The notes under the pieces were generated by a model, which was given only the letters and a program-made list of their open reading frames with translations, was not told the origin of the DNA and did no database searches. DNA of 59,795 bases from a virus: IMG/VR virus record IMGVR_UViG_3300030098_003320, positions 1 through 59,795 of that record, one strand, 5' to 3'. The position numbers were made by a program, and so were the translations under genes. Position 1 is the stretch's first letter. Every line of letters starts with the position of its first letter. Positions 14,437 to 22,234 of this stretch are shown one piece after another.

Positions 14437-14670
14437 ATGAGCAATATGGAACTGGTTAAAAGATTGCGATCCCGTCTAAAGTTTCTTTCGGGATTAGACT
14501 GGAAGCTGATGCGTGAATCTGCCGATGCTTTGGAGCGTTCTGGTGATATGACACCTGAGTCGGTAATGGCGTATTTTACTGAGCGTGGCATCAAGCTACT
14601 GCCCTGGCAAACCAACAAGTTGTTGGGTACATCTGTTGTCGAGGAAGAGATTGAAGGGGTGCCCATTTAG
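14437..14670 (+). CDS. Small conserved phage protein, first rightward gene (unit A)
   Basis: 77 residues. Aligns with the 80-residue protein at 50547-50789: LVKRLRSRLKFLSG against LAENIKGRLKFYTH, then ADALERSGD, and MAYFTERGIKLLPWQ against YTWLMDNGVNLTLRQ. Its three-helix look could be a small DNA-binding regulator, but no family is recognised. It is preceded by AAGGAGACACT. Confidence 0.55.
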   Translation: MSNMELVKRLRSRLKFLSGLDWKLMRESADALERSGDMTPESVMAYFTERGIKLLPWQTNKLLGTSVVEEEIEGVPI

Positions 14671-14834
14671 TTTCCAGTGGAAGGGGGGTATGGAAGACCC
14701 CCCTACACCCCCTAAGTCCTTATAAGGCAACGAGTTTTTTCTGTATTATTTTCTAGTTTGGAAGAGGGGCTTGGAAAACTAGAGGAAACAAAGTAAACAG
14801 TTAAAACAAAAAGAAAGATTATAGGCTAGACAGT

Positions 14835-15038
14835 TTGGACTATCCTGAAAGCACTCCTCTGTGGATTGAGTGCGACCTGTGCGAGCGGATGTGGTGCACG
14901 TTCCATGACTGTCATGTTGATGACTGTCTGTGTCCTGGGGTCACGCAGTTTGTTACGTTTGGGATAGATCCGTACAAGACTGCGAGATCTGACCCAAAGG
15001 TTCTGCTGGCGATAGCAAGTCAATCGGGGACGAGATAG
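14835..15038 (+). CDS. Conserved Cys/His-rich small protein (unit A)
   Basis: 67 residues from a TTG. The core PLWIECDLCERMWCTFHDCH then VDDCLCPGVTQF and TFGIDPY is nearly the same in the protein at 50892-51086. The C-x-x-C, C-x-x-H and C-x-C groups suggest one or two bound zinc ions. The final codons overlap the tmRNA-like element (15026-15100). No named family recognised. Confidence 0.6.
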   Translation: MDYPESTPLWIECDLCERMWCTFHDCHVDDCLCPGVTQFVTFGIDPYKTARSDPKVLLAIASQSGTR

Positions 15039-15100
15039 GTTTCGACACCTCATAGGCGTTGAGCTTGGGGTGGACGCGAGTTCGAGTCTCGCCGTCTCCA
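15026..15100 (+). ncRNA. Minimal tmRNA-like/tRNA-like RNA, 75 nt
   Basis: GGGGACG (15026-15032) pairs with CGTCTCC (15093-15099), with A at the discriminator position. The T-arm is GCGAG-TTCGAGT-CTCGC (15076-15092). The 5' part contains GGTTTCGACA (15038-15047), the sequence signature of the D-like arm of tmRNA, not of ordinary tRNA. The third pair of the acceptor is G-U, the alanine identity pair found in tmRNA. The 43-nt interior cannot hold an mRNA-like domain and shows no normal anticodon arm. It overlaps the stop codon of the gene at 14835. CCA is not encoded. Alternatives are an att-site remnant of host ssrA or a degenerate tRNA. Confidence 0.55.
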
Positions 15101-15140
15101 TAGTTGTTGTGTTGGTCGGATCAAAAACAGGTGCGTAGCC

Positions 15141-15170
15141 CATGACACATGACACGTGTCACGAGTCATG
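15141..15170. promoter_or_regulatory. 30-bp palindrome, probable protein-binding site
   Basis: The two 15-bp halves around the centre GACAC/GTGTC match at 13 of 15 positions, and the inner 12 bp (TGACACGTGTCA) are perfectly symmetric. It is centred 55 bp after the tmRNA-like element. An operator for a dimeric or tetrameric regulator, or part of an origin, is the natural reading. Confidence 0.6.
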
Positions 15171-15187
15171 CTCTAGACACTTTTTTT

Positions 15188-15419
15188 GGTAGGTGTCCAA
15201 GGTGTCCACCCGTTTTACTAAACTTTTTCTATTTCTGTGTATGGAGAGGCTTTGGTTTTTTGGATGGACAGGATGGACAGGGTGGGGATTATATATTCAT
15301 AAGTCCAGTGTTTTCGGTAGGTGGCACAGGTGGCACACGTGTTTTACTACGGTGCCCCTATAATCCTCGCGGGAGAGATCCTTACTAAAAGTGCTGTGAC
15401 AGTTGTGCCAGTTGTGTCG
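15188..15419. repeat. Four groups of 9-bp direct repeats in alternating orientation
   Basis: AGGTGTCCA occurs twice in tandem (15191-15208) and GGATGGACA twice (15262-15279). AGGTGGCAC occurs twice (15319-15336), and three related 9-mers of the type GTTGTGCCA lie at 15393-15419. Groups 1 and 3 are embedded in two similar 33-34 bp sequences (15188-15220 and 15316-15349) that both start GGTAGGTG and end GTTTTACTA. Groups 2 and 4 read as the inverted forms of 1 and 3 (TGTCCA and TGGCACA cores). This can be an iteron array or two long RNA stem-loops. Confidence 0.7.
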
Positions 15420-15496
15420 TCGACGGTTCATTCGCTTGGCTTCAGTTGTTGTGGTATACTTAATCAGATATCTGTACCCATAGCGAGGACAAGAGG

Positions 15497-15724
15497 ATGC
15501 CGAACATCGGTGGAAAAAAGTTTCCATACACACCCGCTGGTATAGCTGCGGCCCGCGAGGCTCTTGGTGCTCAGGTTAGCGACCAAGAAAGACGAGCAAT
15601 AGAACGTGCAGAGTTAGGTGCAGCCGTTACTAGACCAGAAAGAAGAAGGCTTCGTCGTATGCTAGGAATGACTAAACGGCCAACCAGGGCAGGAACTAGT
15701 CGTTACGGTGACGTAGAAGTTTAA
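15497..15724 (+). CDS. Small basic phage protein with IGGKKFPYTPAG start
   Basis: 75 residues. The N-terminus MPNIGGKKFPYTPAGIAAAR is a pattern I recognise in many aquatic phage proteins of unknown role. The C-terminus LRRMLGMT...RAGTSRYGDVEV resembles LRRQLGMT...SKTTQYGDVN in the protein at 35355-35597. Basic and helical. It has AAGAGG before the ATG. Confidence 0.55.
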   Translation: MPNIGGKKFPYTPAGIAAAREALGAQVSDQERRAIERAELGAAVTRPERRRLRRMLGMTKRPTRAGTSRYGDVEV

Positions 15725-15867
15725 TGCTAAGGTTGGCAGCAGGAGTTCTTATCCTACTGATAGCCCTTGCCTGTTCAGCCAGCATGAGCAACTGTTGGTA
15801 TGGCAACGAAATTGTCGTCTGTAAAAAAAACGGGAAGTATGTAGATGCCGTATCGCCTGAAAGGTAA
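15724..15867 (+). CDS. Small lipoprotein, 47 residues
   Basis: The TAATG junction gives a start at 15724. MLRLAAGVLILLIALAC is a lipoprotein signal peptide with lipobox I-A-L-A-C, followed by a short tail SASMSNCWYGNEIVVCKKNG. The tail resembles that of the leftward protein at 38983-39195 (STSNYCWEG...CHIDKK). Its place just before the lysozyme suggests an outer-membrane spanin (Rz1-like) or a surface exclusion lipoprotein; neither is proven. Confidence 0.6.
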   Translation: MLRLAAGVLILLIALACSASMSNCWYGNEIVVCKKNGKYVDAVSPER

Positions 15868-15979
15868 GTCTGTGCAAGTGCAGCTTAGTAATGGAATTTG
15901 GCGCACACTAAAAACGCACAAGACACTGGCAATGGCGCGAAAGCATCTACGGACGCTTAGAGTTAAAACAGGCAAATAA
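15845..15979 (+). CDS. Conserved 44-residue basic protein (unit A)
   Basis: Reads MPYRLKGKSVQVQLSNGIWR then TLKTHKTLAMARKHLRTLRV. The 51-residue product of 51067-51222 matches it (MPYR, VQVQ, TLK-HKT, ARKH), which proves that this very short frame is a gene. It overlaps the lipoprotein gene by 23 nt. A beta-hairpin followed by a basic helix is likely, perhaps nucleic acid binding. Function unknown. Confidence 0.7.
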   Translation: MPYRLKGKSVQVQLSNGIWRTLKTHKTLAMARKHLRTLRVKTGK

Positions 15980-16005
15980 TTAACAGGTTTTACCTAATAC
16001 TCATT

Positions 16006-16815
16006 ATGGCCCTTCTATTCCCTAATCCCGAAAGCGATTCACTAGGCTCAGACGAGCGATATCTAAACGATCCTAGGTATCAGACAGTCAGAGAATTTAT
16101 TATTAGCCGAGAAGGGTTTACCGATACCCCACACTATGATGTGAACGAATGGAGGGCTGGCTATGGCAGTGACACAATCACTGACGAAGACGGCACGATT
16201 CGTAAAGTTACAGAAGAGATGGAGTATCCAAGAGACGCTGCCGAAAGAGATCTTGACAGACGACTGACAACAGAGTTTATACCAAAGGTTAAAAGAGCGA
16301 TTGGCGAAGAAACCTTTGACTCACTCGACCCAAACACGCTGGCTGTCTTAACATCTCTTGCGTACAACTACGGCCATGTAAAGCGTAGCGTTATTGATGC
16401 AGTACACTTTGGTGATCGCGAAGCCCTTGCAATGGCCGTACAAGAATTAAATCCCGAGCGTACAGACCTTGTGGGGCGCAGAGCAACAGAAGCAGACTTT
16501 ATTCGCGCATGGTCTCCTGACGAGGAAGTGTCGGCTATAACCGCGTTTACTGAGGCTCCCGAAAACGATGGATTTGAAGGTGTCCCCTATGCGCTTCCTG
16601 AAAATATTAAAGGTCGTCAGGATCTTGATGTGTTAAGCGGACTGCTCGCTATGAATCCCAAAGGTATGTACGGCGGTCCTCAGTTAATACCTATGGATAA
16701 TCAGTTGCAGGCTGGACCCTCGCTTATACCGATACCAGGCTTTGGCCCACCAAGCCTTGATCGCAGTGTGATAGGTCGGACACGAAGGATGAAGGGGCTG
16801 TTAGCTGACCAGTAA
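16006..16815 (+). CDS. T4-type (GH24) lysozyme endolysin with long C-terminal tail
   Basis: 269 residues. FIISREGFTDTPHYDVNEWR holds the catalytic Glu of GH24 lysozymes (SREG, near residue 31), followed by AGYGSDT, and by VLTSLAYNYG, typical of the family. It should hydrolyse the glycan strands of peptidoglycan. The enzyme domain ends near residue 165. The last 90 residues form an unrecognised extension (MNPKGMYGGPQLIP near the end), perhaps for binding the wall or the virion. It stands directly before the one-helix membrane gene at 16815 and could be either an endolysin or a virion-associated lysin. Confidence 0.78.
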   Translation: MALLFPNPESDSLGSDERYLNDPRYQTVREFIISREGFTDTPHYDVNEWRAGYGSDTITDEDGTIRKVTEEMEYPRDAAERDLDRRLTTEFIPKVKRAIGEETFDSLDPNTLAVLTSLAYNYGHVKRSVIDAVHFGDREALAMAVQELNPERTDLVGRRATEADFIRAWSPDEEVSAITAFTEAPENDGFEGVPYALPENIKGRQDLDVLSGLLAMNPKGMYGGPQLIPMDNQLQAGPSLIPIPGFGPPSLDRSVIGRTRRMKGLLADQ

Positions 16816-17093
16816 TGTCTAGCCCTGTCTCTAAGTCAAGCTCGCTGCCCGCTATATCTGTAGGATTTGCAATCAGCATATTGGTTGCAACCTGGGTTGC
16901 GGGTGCCAGATTCGAGGGCATGGAACGGGCCGACGCACAAGCTGTCGTCCTGATTCAAGACGTAGCAGACCGCCAAAGAAAATACATTGGAACTGCTGGC
17001 CTACTTACCGAACAAATCTCTGAGTTACAAAAAGCAGTTGTAGAACTCGAACGCGAAGTTGCGTTACTTAAGGCACGAATGGACATGAACTAA
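16815..17093 (+). CDS. One-helix membrane/coiled-coil protein after lysozyme (paralogue of 36426)
   Basis: 92 residues. SKSSSLPAISVGFAISILVA gives one transmembrane helix, followed by WVAGARF, then IQDVADRQRKYIGTAGLLT, and a C-terminal coiled coil. The protein at 36426-36725 in the same unit has almost the same sequence over the first 65 residues and follows the M15 endolysin gene. Pinholin, antiholin or spanin-like partner are possible roles. It overlaps the lysozyme stop codon. Confidence 0.65.
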   Translation: MSSPVSKSSSLPAISVGFAISILVATWVAGARFEGMERADAQAVVLIQDVADRQRKYIGTAGLLTEQISELQKAVVELEREVALLKARMDMN

Positions 17094-17111
17094 AGGAGAC
17101 AAAACGCCAAC

Positions 17112-17318
17112 ATGATTGTGTGTCCAAGGTGTGCTATAAGTAATCCTGTAACTGAAGAGTTTTGTATTTATTGTAAGTGGGAGTTTATGTCAGGTTGGAC
17201 GCTATGCGAGGTATGCAACCAAACGCTTAAAGACGGTAAGAATTGCGACCAGTGCTCGCCCGATGATGCGTGGACAAGCAACAACTTGGATGACTGGTAT
17301 CAAGACAGGGAAGAATAA
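17112..17318 (+). CDS. Double zinc-ribbon small protein
   Basis: 68 residues with four C-x-x-C knuckles (CPRC, CIYC, CEVC, CDQC), giving two zinc ribbons, and an acidic tail. It follows the leader AGGAGACAAAACGCCAAC and lies 2 nt before terL. The function is unknown; small phage zinc ribbons often bind nucleic acids or RNA polymerase. Unit B has an unrelated small gene in this place (51227-51463). Confidence 0.6.
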   Translation: MIVCPRCAISNPVTEEFCIYCKWEFMSGWTLCEVCNQTLKDGKNCDQCSPDDAWTSNNLDDWYQDREE

Positions 17319-17320
17319 CA

Positions 17321-18706
17321 ATGGACTTTGCTGCTTCGATTACAAGATTTCGTAAAGATCCGACGTTGTTTGTAACGAACATCCTGAACGCCGATCCTGA
17401 TGAATGGCAGTCCGAGGTTATGGCCGCAGTCGCCAGAGGAGATCGTGGTATCTCGATTCGCTCAGGACACGGCGTTGGAAAAACGAGTTGCTTGTCGTGG
17501 CTCGCTTTGTGGTGGATCAGTTGTCATTACCACGCAAAGGTAGTTATCACAGCACCTACGTCCGCTCAGTTGCACGATGCGCTTTTGCCTGAAGCCAAAG
17601 CGTGGCTAAAACAGTCACCTGACGGTTTTGCGGATATGTTTACCGTGCGAGCAGACAGGATAGAACTTGCGGCTGATCCCGAGCGAAATTTTATATCAGC
17701 TAGAACATCCAGAGCTGAACAGCCCGACGCACTCCAGGGTGTACACGCTGAACACGTTTTGCTGATTTGTGATGAGGCTAGTGGTGTGCCTGAATCGGTA
17801 TACGAAGCTGCTGGTGGTAGCATGAGTGCGCTACACGCATCAATGGTACTGGCTGGAAACCCCGTAAGAAGTTCTGGCTACTTTTACGATACGTTTCACA
17901 AACTGTCAGATCGCTGGACAAACTTTCATGTGTCTTGCGAAAAAACTGCCAGAGTTTCTAATGAATACATCGAAGAGTGCAGACTTCGATACGGTGAAGA
18001 ATCCAACACCTATCGTGTCCGTGTATTAGGGGACTTTCCTAAGGGAGATGATGACACTGTTATCAGCATGGAACTGACTGATGGTGCAATCAATCGAGAC
18101 GTTATACCGACTCAATATAGTTCAATCGTGTGGGGCGTAGACGTAGCACGATTTGGTACTGACGCATCTGCCCTATGCCGTCGCAAAGGAAACGCTGTCA
18201 CGGAACCCGTCAGGCTTTGGCGTGGACTTGATACAATGCAACTGACAGGTGCAATCAAAGCTGAGTATGATACGGCAACAGAAAAGCCAGAAGAAATCTT
18301 TGTTGATGCGATTGGACTAGGTGCTGGTGTCGCGGATCGGCTAAGGGAACTTGGATTGCCCGCCTATGCAATCAATGTTAGTGAAAGCCCTGCGATGGGA
18401 GATACCTACCTGAACCTGCGGGCCGAGCTTTGGTACAAAGCAAAAGCGTGGCTTGAGGGACGCGACGTTCGCTTGCCACGCGACGACAGATTAAAATCTG
18501 AGTTGACTACTTTGCGGTACAACTATACGTCTAGTGGTAAAGTTAAAATCGAATCAAAAGCAGACTTAAAGAAACGAGGTGTCGCCAGCCCTGATGCTGC
18601 TGACGCTTTTGTATTAACATTTGCTTCTGATGCTGGGACGGCGATGGGTGGCCGATCACGCAGAAGGCATGGTAAACTAAAAAGAGATTTAGCAGGAATT
18701 GTCTAG
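17321..18706 (+). CDS. terL: Terminase large subunit (unit A)
   Basis: 461 residues. Walker A is GHGVGKTS (residues 49-56) and Walker B LLICDE (147-152). The coupling segment is MVLAGNPVRSSGYFYDTF. The RNase H-type nuclease domain has acidic residues in WGVDVARFG (D274), FVDAIGLGAG (D329) and SPDAADAF (D425/D428). It cuts concatemers and drives DNA into the procapsid. The protein at 51465-52868 is clearly orthologous. A small-subunit gene is not adjacent; the candidate is at 4974-5489. Confidence 0.95.
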   Translation: MDFAASITRFRKDPTLFVTNILNADPDEWQSEVMAAVARGDRGISIRSGHGVGKTSCLSWLALWWISCHYHAKVVITAPTSAQLHDALLPEAKAWLKQSPDGFADMFTVRADRIELAADPERNFISARTSRAEQPDALQGVHAEHVLLICDEASGVPESVYEAAGGSMSALHASMVLAGNPVRSSGYFYDTFHKLSDRWTNFHVSCEKTARVSNEYIEECRLRYGEESNTYRVRVLGDFPKGDDDTVISMELTDGAINRDVIPTQYSSIVWGVDVARFGTDASALCRRKGNAVTEPVRLWRGLDTMQLTGAIKAEYDTATEKPEEIFVDAIGLGAGVADRLRELGLPAYAINVSESPAMGDTYLNLRAELWYKAKAWLEGRDVRLPRDDRLKSELTTLRYNYTSSGKVKIESKADLKKRGVASPDAADAFVLTFASDAGTAMGGRSRRRHGKLKRDLAGIV

Positions 18707-18853
18707 GGGGTTCGGCTTTTATTGGCGTGATGGCCTGACTTAAATAAACAATATGTCTCCTGTAACCAGGTGTTGCCCCTAGGCATCTTCTGTTGAACAT
18801 TTTATTGCATCGAAGTACGTTCGGAGGGTTCACCCTCAAAAGAGTGGCATGAT
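18707..18853 (+). promoter_or_regulatory. Structured terL-portal intergenic region (unit A)
   Basis: 147 nt without a gene. CTAGGGG at the terL stop codon can pair with CCCCTAG about 70 nt downstream, and a GAGGG-TTCA-CCCTC hairpin lies 18 nt before the portal start. The matching gap in unit B (52869-53037) keeps a GGGGG/CCCCC long-range pairing, a GTGGCCT-AC motif and a similar hairpin although the sequence has changed. A translational or RNA-processing control, or a packaging site, is possible. Confidence 0.4.
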
Positions 18854-20914
18854 TTGGCATACATAGACGAAGCTGAAACCGAAGTTGGTTTGGGCATGAC
18901 CGAAGACGAGTTGCAGGTCGCAGTTCGTCAATATATCGAAGATGCTATTCAGTTTATCGACGATGACATTAGCCCGATCAGGGCCGAGTCTACTCGTTAT
19001 TACAATGGTGAACCTTTTGGTAACGAGGTGGATGGTCGTAGTCAGGTCGTAAGCCGCGATGTCCGCGACAGCGTACAGGCGATGCTTCCGTCGCTAATGC
19101 GTGTGTTTTTTGGCGCAGAAAACATAGTTGACTTTGTGCCGCGTGGACCTGAAGACGTAGCTATGTCCGAACAGGCAACAGATTACGTCAACTACATACT
19201 TCGTGAAGACAATGACGCTATAGGAATATTTTATAGCGTTTTTAAAGATGCGCTTATTAACAAAGGCGGCATCGTTAAGTGGTCGTGGGATGATTCGGTT
19301 GAGGTACATACATACAGCTTTCAGGGGTTAGACGAACCTACCCTTGGGCTTCTCTTGGAAGAGGATGGAGTTGAGGCTGTTTCTGTTGAGGGAGTACCAA
19401 ACCCTAACGTACCACCTGAGCAAGTTCAGATGATGATTGCTCAGGGAATGGAACCGCCCATGATCTACGATGCTGAGATCAAGCGTCAGCGTAGGCGGGA
19501 CAAGGTGCGTGTTGAAACAATGCCACCAGAAAACTTTTTTGTAGATGCTGCTGCGACCAGCCTTGATGACGCACAGGTCGTTGGATCCAGAACGATGGCA
19601 ACCGTCAGCGATCTGGTAGCAATGGGTTATGACAAGGATATGCTCGACAACTACTTGTCTGACGAAGTGGCATTTACAGATAACGATGAATATTGGGCGC
19701 GATATCCAGACAGAAGCGCACCAGGTCCGTTATCAACCTACAATCAACGCAGGGTCTTGTACGTTGAGGCTTATTGCTACGTTGACTACGATGGTGATGG
19801 TTTAGCTGAACTACGCCGTGTGTGTACAGTTGGAAGCAACTACCATGTTGTAAACAACGAGCCTATTAGCAGCATACCGTTTGCAGTCTTTTCATGCGAT
19901 CCAGAGCCTCATGTGTTTTTTGGTTCTGATGTCGCAGATATGACTAAAGACATACAGCGAGTTAAGTCGGCAGTCCTTCGCGGTATGCTCGACTCTTTGT
20001 CTTTTGCGCTATATCCCCGAACAGGAATTGTTGAAGGTCAGGTAGACATTGACGATGTGCTAAATCCTGAAGTCGGGTCAATTATCAGGATGCGGGCACC
20101 AGGCATGGTTCAGCAGTTAAATGTGCCGTTCCTTGGCCGCGAAGCATTTCCAATGATGGAATATCTTGACGGAATGAAAGCGTCAAGAACTGGCGTATCG
20201 GGTGCGTCCCAAGGATTAGATCCTGACGTACTTCAGTCTACGACCCGTGCCGCCGTAAGCGCGACAATGAGGGGTGCAGAACAGCGACTAGAAATGATTG
20301 CTCGCTTGTTTGCAGAAACAGGTTTCAAGCCTTTGTTCAAAGGGTTGCTTCGTTTAATTATTGAAAACCAAGACCAAGAACGAATGGTAAGGTTGCGTAA
20401 CCAGTGGACACCTATAGACCCAAGAGTTTGGGATGCTACGATGGATGTGTCTACAAATGTTGGACTTGGTTCTGGAATGACTGACGAACGGCTTGCGACA
20501 CTTGCTCAAGTTGCCGCTAAACAACAAGAAATTATGCAGCAAATGGGACCAAACAATCCTCTTGTTGGCCTGGGCCAGATTAGAAACACGTTGGCAAAGA
20601 TGCTGGAGATTAACGGCTTTAAGGACTCAAACCAGTTCTTTAATCCGCTACCTATTGATTATCAGCCGCCTCCACCCCCGCCACCGCAACCTACGCCTCA
20701 AGAACAGCTAATGCAGGTGCAGATGGCTGACATCCAGGCGCGGACTGCTATCGACCAGCAAAAATTGCAGCTTGACGCGACGAAAGCAGAAATGCTTAAC
20801 GAGCGTGAAACAACGAGAATCGCTGGCGACTTAGCATTGCGAGAAAAGAAATTTGAAGACGATGTTGACCTTGAGATTGTTCGTGGCGCGATAAAGGAAG
20901 AAACAGGTGGATAA
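18854..20914 (+). CDS. Portal protein, P22/epsilon15-like (unit A)
   Basis: 686 residues from a TTG (MAYIDEAETEVGLGM), supported by the GTG-started orthologue at 53038-55101. Typical segments are RDVRDSVQAMLPSLMRVFFG near residue 70, VKWSWDDSVEVHTYSF, VETMPPENFFVD, EAYCYVDYDGDGLAELRR and MTKDIQRVKSAVLRGMLDS. A Pro-rich stretch (PPPPPPPQP) and a Gln-rich helix end the protein. It forms the dodecameric ring at one vertex through which DNA is packed. It overlaps the next gene by 8 nt. Confidence 0.93.
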   Translation: MAYIDEAETEVGLGMTEDELQVAVRQYIEDAIQFIDDDISPIRAESTRYYNGEPFGNEVDGRSQVVSRDVRDSVQAMLPSLMRVFFGAENIVDFVPRGPEDVAMSEQATDYVNYILREDNDAIGIFYSVFKDALINKGGIVKWSWDDSVEVHTYSFQGLDEPTLGLLLEEDGVEAVSVEGVPNPNVPPEQVQMMIAQGMEPPMIYDAEIKRQRRRDKVRVETMPPENFFVDAAATSLDDAQVVGSRTMATVSDLVAMGYDKDMLDNYLSDEVAFTDNDEYWARYPDRSAPGPLSTYNQRRVLYVEAYCYVDYDGDGLAELRRVCTVGSNYHVVNNEPISSIPFAVFSCDPEPHVFFGSDVADMTKDIQRVKSAVLRGMLDSLSFALYPRTGIVEGQVDIDDVLNPEVGSIIRMRAPGMVQQLNVPFLGREAFPMMEYLDGMKASRTGVSGASQGLDPDVLQSTTRAAVSATMRGAEQRLEMIARLFAETGFKPLFKGLLRLIIENQDQERMVRLRNQWTPIDPRVWDATMDVSTNVGLGSGMTDERLATLAQVAAKQQEIMQQMGPNNPLVGLGQIRNTLAKMLEINGFKDSNQFFNPLPIDYQPPPPPPPQPTPQEQLMQVQMADIQARTAIDQQKLQLDATKAEMLNERETTRIAGDLALREKKFEDDVDLEIVRGAIKEETGG

Positions 20915-21176
20915 TCTGTCGCCAGAACAGAAAGGACGAAGGGCAAAAGAAATCCTTGAAGATGAAGTGTTTCTTGACGTTCTTGAAAAAGTTAGACAAA
21001 ACATTATTGCACAATGGACACTTACAGACGTAAATGATGTAGGTGTTCGAGAAAGTTTATATATGCAAGGCAGGGGCCTTGATGAGATTGTGCGAGGACT
21101 CCGCACCTTAGTAGGTGATTGGGCTGTGGAGCAGTCTCGCAAAGTTTCAAAATCCAATAGAGGAAGAAAATCGTGA
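20907..21176 (+). CDS. Small helical structural-operon protein (unit A)
   Basis: 89 residues. LSPEQKGRRAKEILEDEVFL at the N-terminus and GRGLDEIVRGLRTLVGDWAV near the end are conserved in 55278-55550. Fully helical. Its place between portal and scaffold, with 8-nt and 4-nt overlaps, suggests a small assembly or head-completion protein. No family name recognised. Confidence 0.6.
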   Translation: MDNLSPEQKGRRAKEILEDEVFLDVLEKVRQNIIAQWTLTDVNDVGVRESLYMQGRGLDEIVRGLRTLVGDWAVEQSRKVSKSNRGRKS

Positions 21177-22216
21177 GCGAAGCTACAGTCACCAACCCAG
21201 CAGGGACGGAAGTCTCTCAAGGGAGTGAGCGCAGACGCACGAATAGTGAAATCCAAGCAGGATTAGCTGAAATGCTTCGGGCTGATTATGTGCAGCCTGA
21301 AGAGCAAGCGCAGGACGAGTTTCAGCAAGTCGTCGAAGAACACGATGACACTGAACTCGAAGACGGCTACGAAGAAGAGGCCGTCGAGTCTGAGTTTTAT
21401 GAGGACTCAGATGAAGTGGATGAGATGGACGAGGAGACTGAAGGTGAACAATCCGAAAGCGAGAGTGCATCCTACCGTGTCATAGTAGACGGCAAAGAGA
21501 TGCAAGTCCCGCTTGACGAACTCATATCAGGCTACCAGCGGGGATCGTCATTCACACAGAAGAGTCAAGCATTAGCAGATGAACGCAGAGAGTTTGAGGC
21601 TAATGCTATGGCTGTTCAGCAGGAGCGTGAGTCGTACGCGACCGTGCTCCAGCAACTTCGACAGCAAATGGATGCTGCAACGCAACCGAACGTTGATTGG
21701 GACCGCTTGGAAAGGGAGAACCCCGTTCAATGGCTAAAGCTCAAAGAACTTGAGCGAGATCGGCAAGCACACATCCAGGCAGTACATGAAGAACAAGTTC
21801 GTATGCAACAACTTTTAGAGCAGGACAACGCTACAAGATTGCAATCACAACTTGAATCTGAACGTGCTTTGGTGTTGGAGAAAATCCCTGAGTGGTCCGA
21901 TAGTGAGGTTCAAAACCATGAACAAAGGCAGTTGATAAACTTTGGTTTATCTCTTGGTTTTAATGAAGATGAACTAAGTAACATCTACGATCACAGAGCA
22001 TTGATAGCTTTGCGTGATGCGTGGAGATACAACGAGCTTGTGAATGGCAAGAAAATCAAATCGGTCAAATCGAAAATCAAAAACGCAAAACCTGGCGGCA
22101 AACAAGTGAGCCGACAGATGCGTAGTCGTAAGGCAAAAGCCCAAAGAGCAAGGCTGAAGCAAACTGGAAAGGTTGAAGATGCTGCGTCTTTGTTGGGTGC
22201 AATACTTACGCAATAA
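21173..22216 (+). CDS. Scaffolding protein (unit A)
   Basis: 347 residues. The N-terminal third is very acidic (runs such as EDGYEEEAVESEFYED), followed by YRVIVDGKEMQVPLDELISG, a motif common to phage scaffolds. A long Gln/Glu/Arg coiled coil and a basic C-terminal tail (RSRKAKAQRARLKQTGKVED) that can bind the coat protein complete it. The gene lies directly before the capsid gene, as expected. The counterpart is 55547-56542. Confidence 0.85.
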   Translation: MSEATVTNPAGTEVSQGSERRRTNSEIQAGLAEMLRADYVQPEEQAQDEFQQVVEEHDDTELEDGYEEEAVESEFYEDSDEVDEMDEETEGEQSESESASYRVIVDGKEMQVPLDELISGYQRGSSFTQKSQALADERREFEANAMAVQQERESYATVLQQLRQQMDAATQPNVDWDRLERENPVQWLKLKELERDRQAHIQAVHEEQVRMQQLLEQDNATRLQSQLESERALVLEKIPEWSDSEVQNHEQRQLINFGLSLGFNEDELSNIYDHRALIALRDAWRYNELVNGKKIKSVKSKIKNAKPGGKQVSRQMRSRKAKAQRARLKQTGKVEDAASLLGAILTQ

Positions 22217-22234
22217 CTTTAGGAAACTTTTACT

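Larger units (their letters stand above)
15101..15496. other. Non-coding region with palindrome and 9-bp iterations (unit A)
   Basis: No plausible gene is present. Besides the palindrome and repeats listed separately, it holds a TATACT at 15455-15460 with a weak TTCGCT 18 bp upstream, a possible promoter for the gene at 15497. A replication origin or regulatory hub would fit, since the region lies between the early and late gene blocks. Confidence 0.5.

Noticed and set aside
15026-15100. An ordinary tRNA
   Set aside because: Length fits, but the interior has the GGTTTCGACA tmRNA signature and no 7-nt anticodon loop with a 5-bp stem can be drawn.
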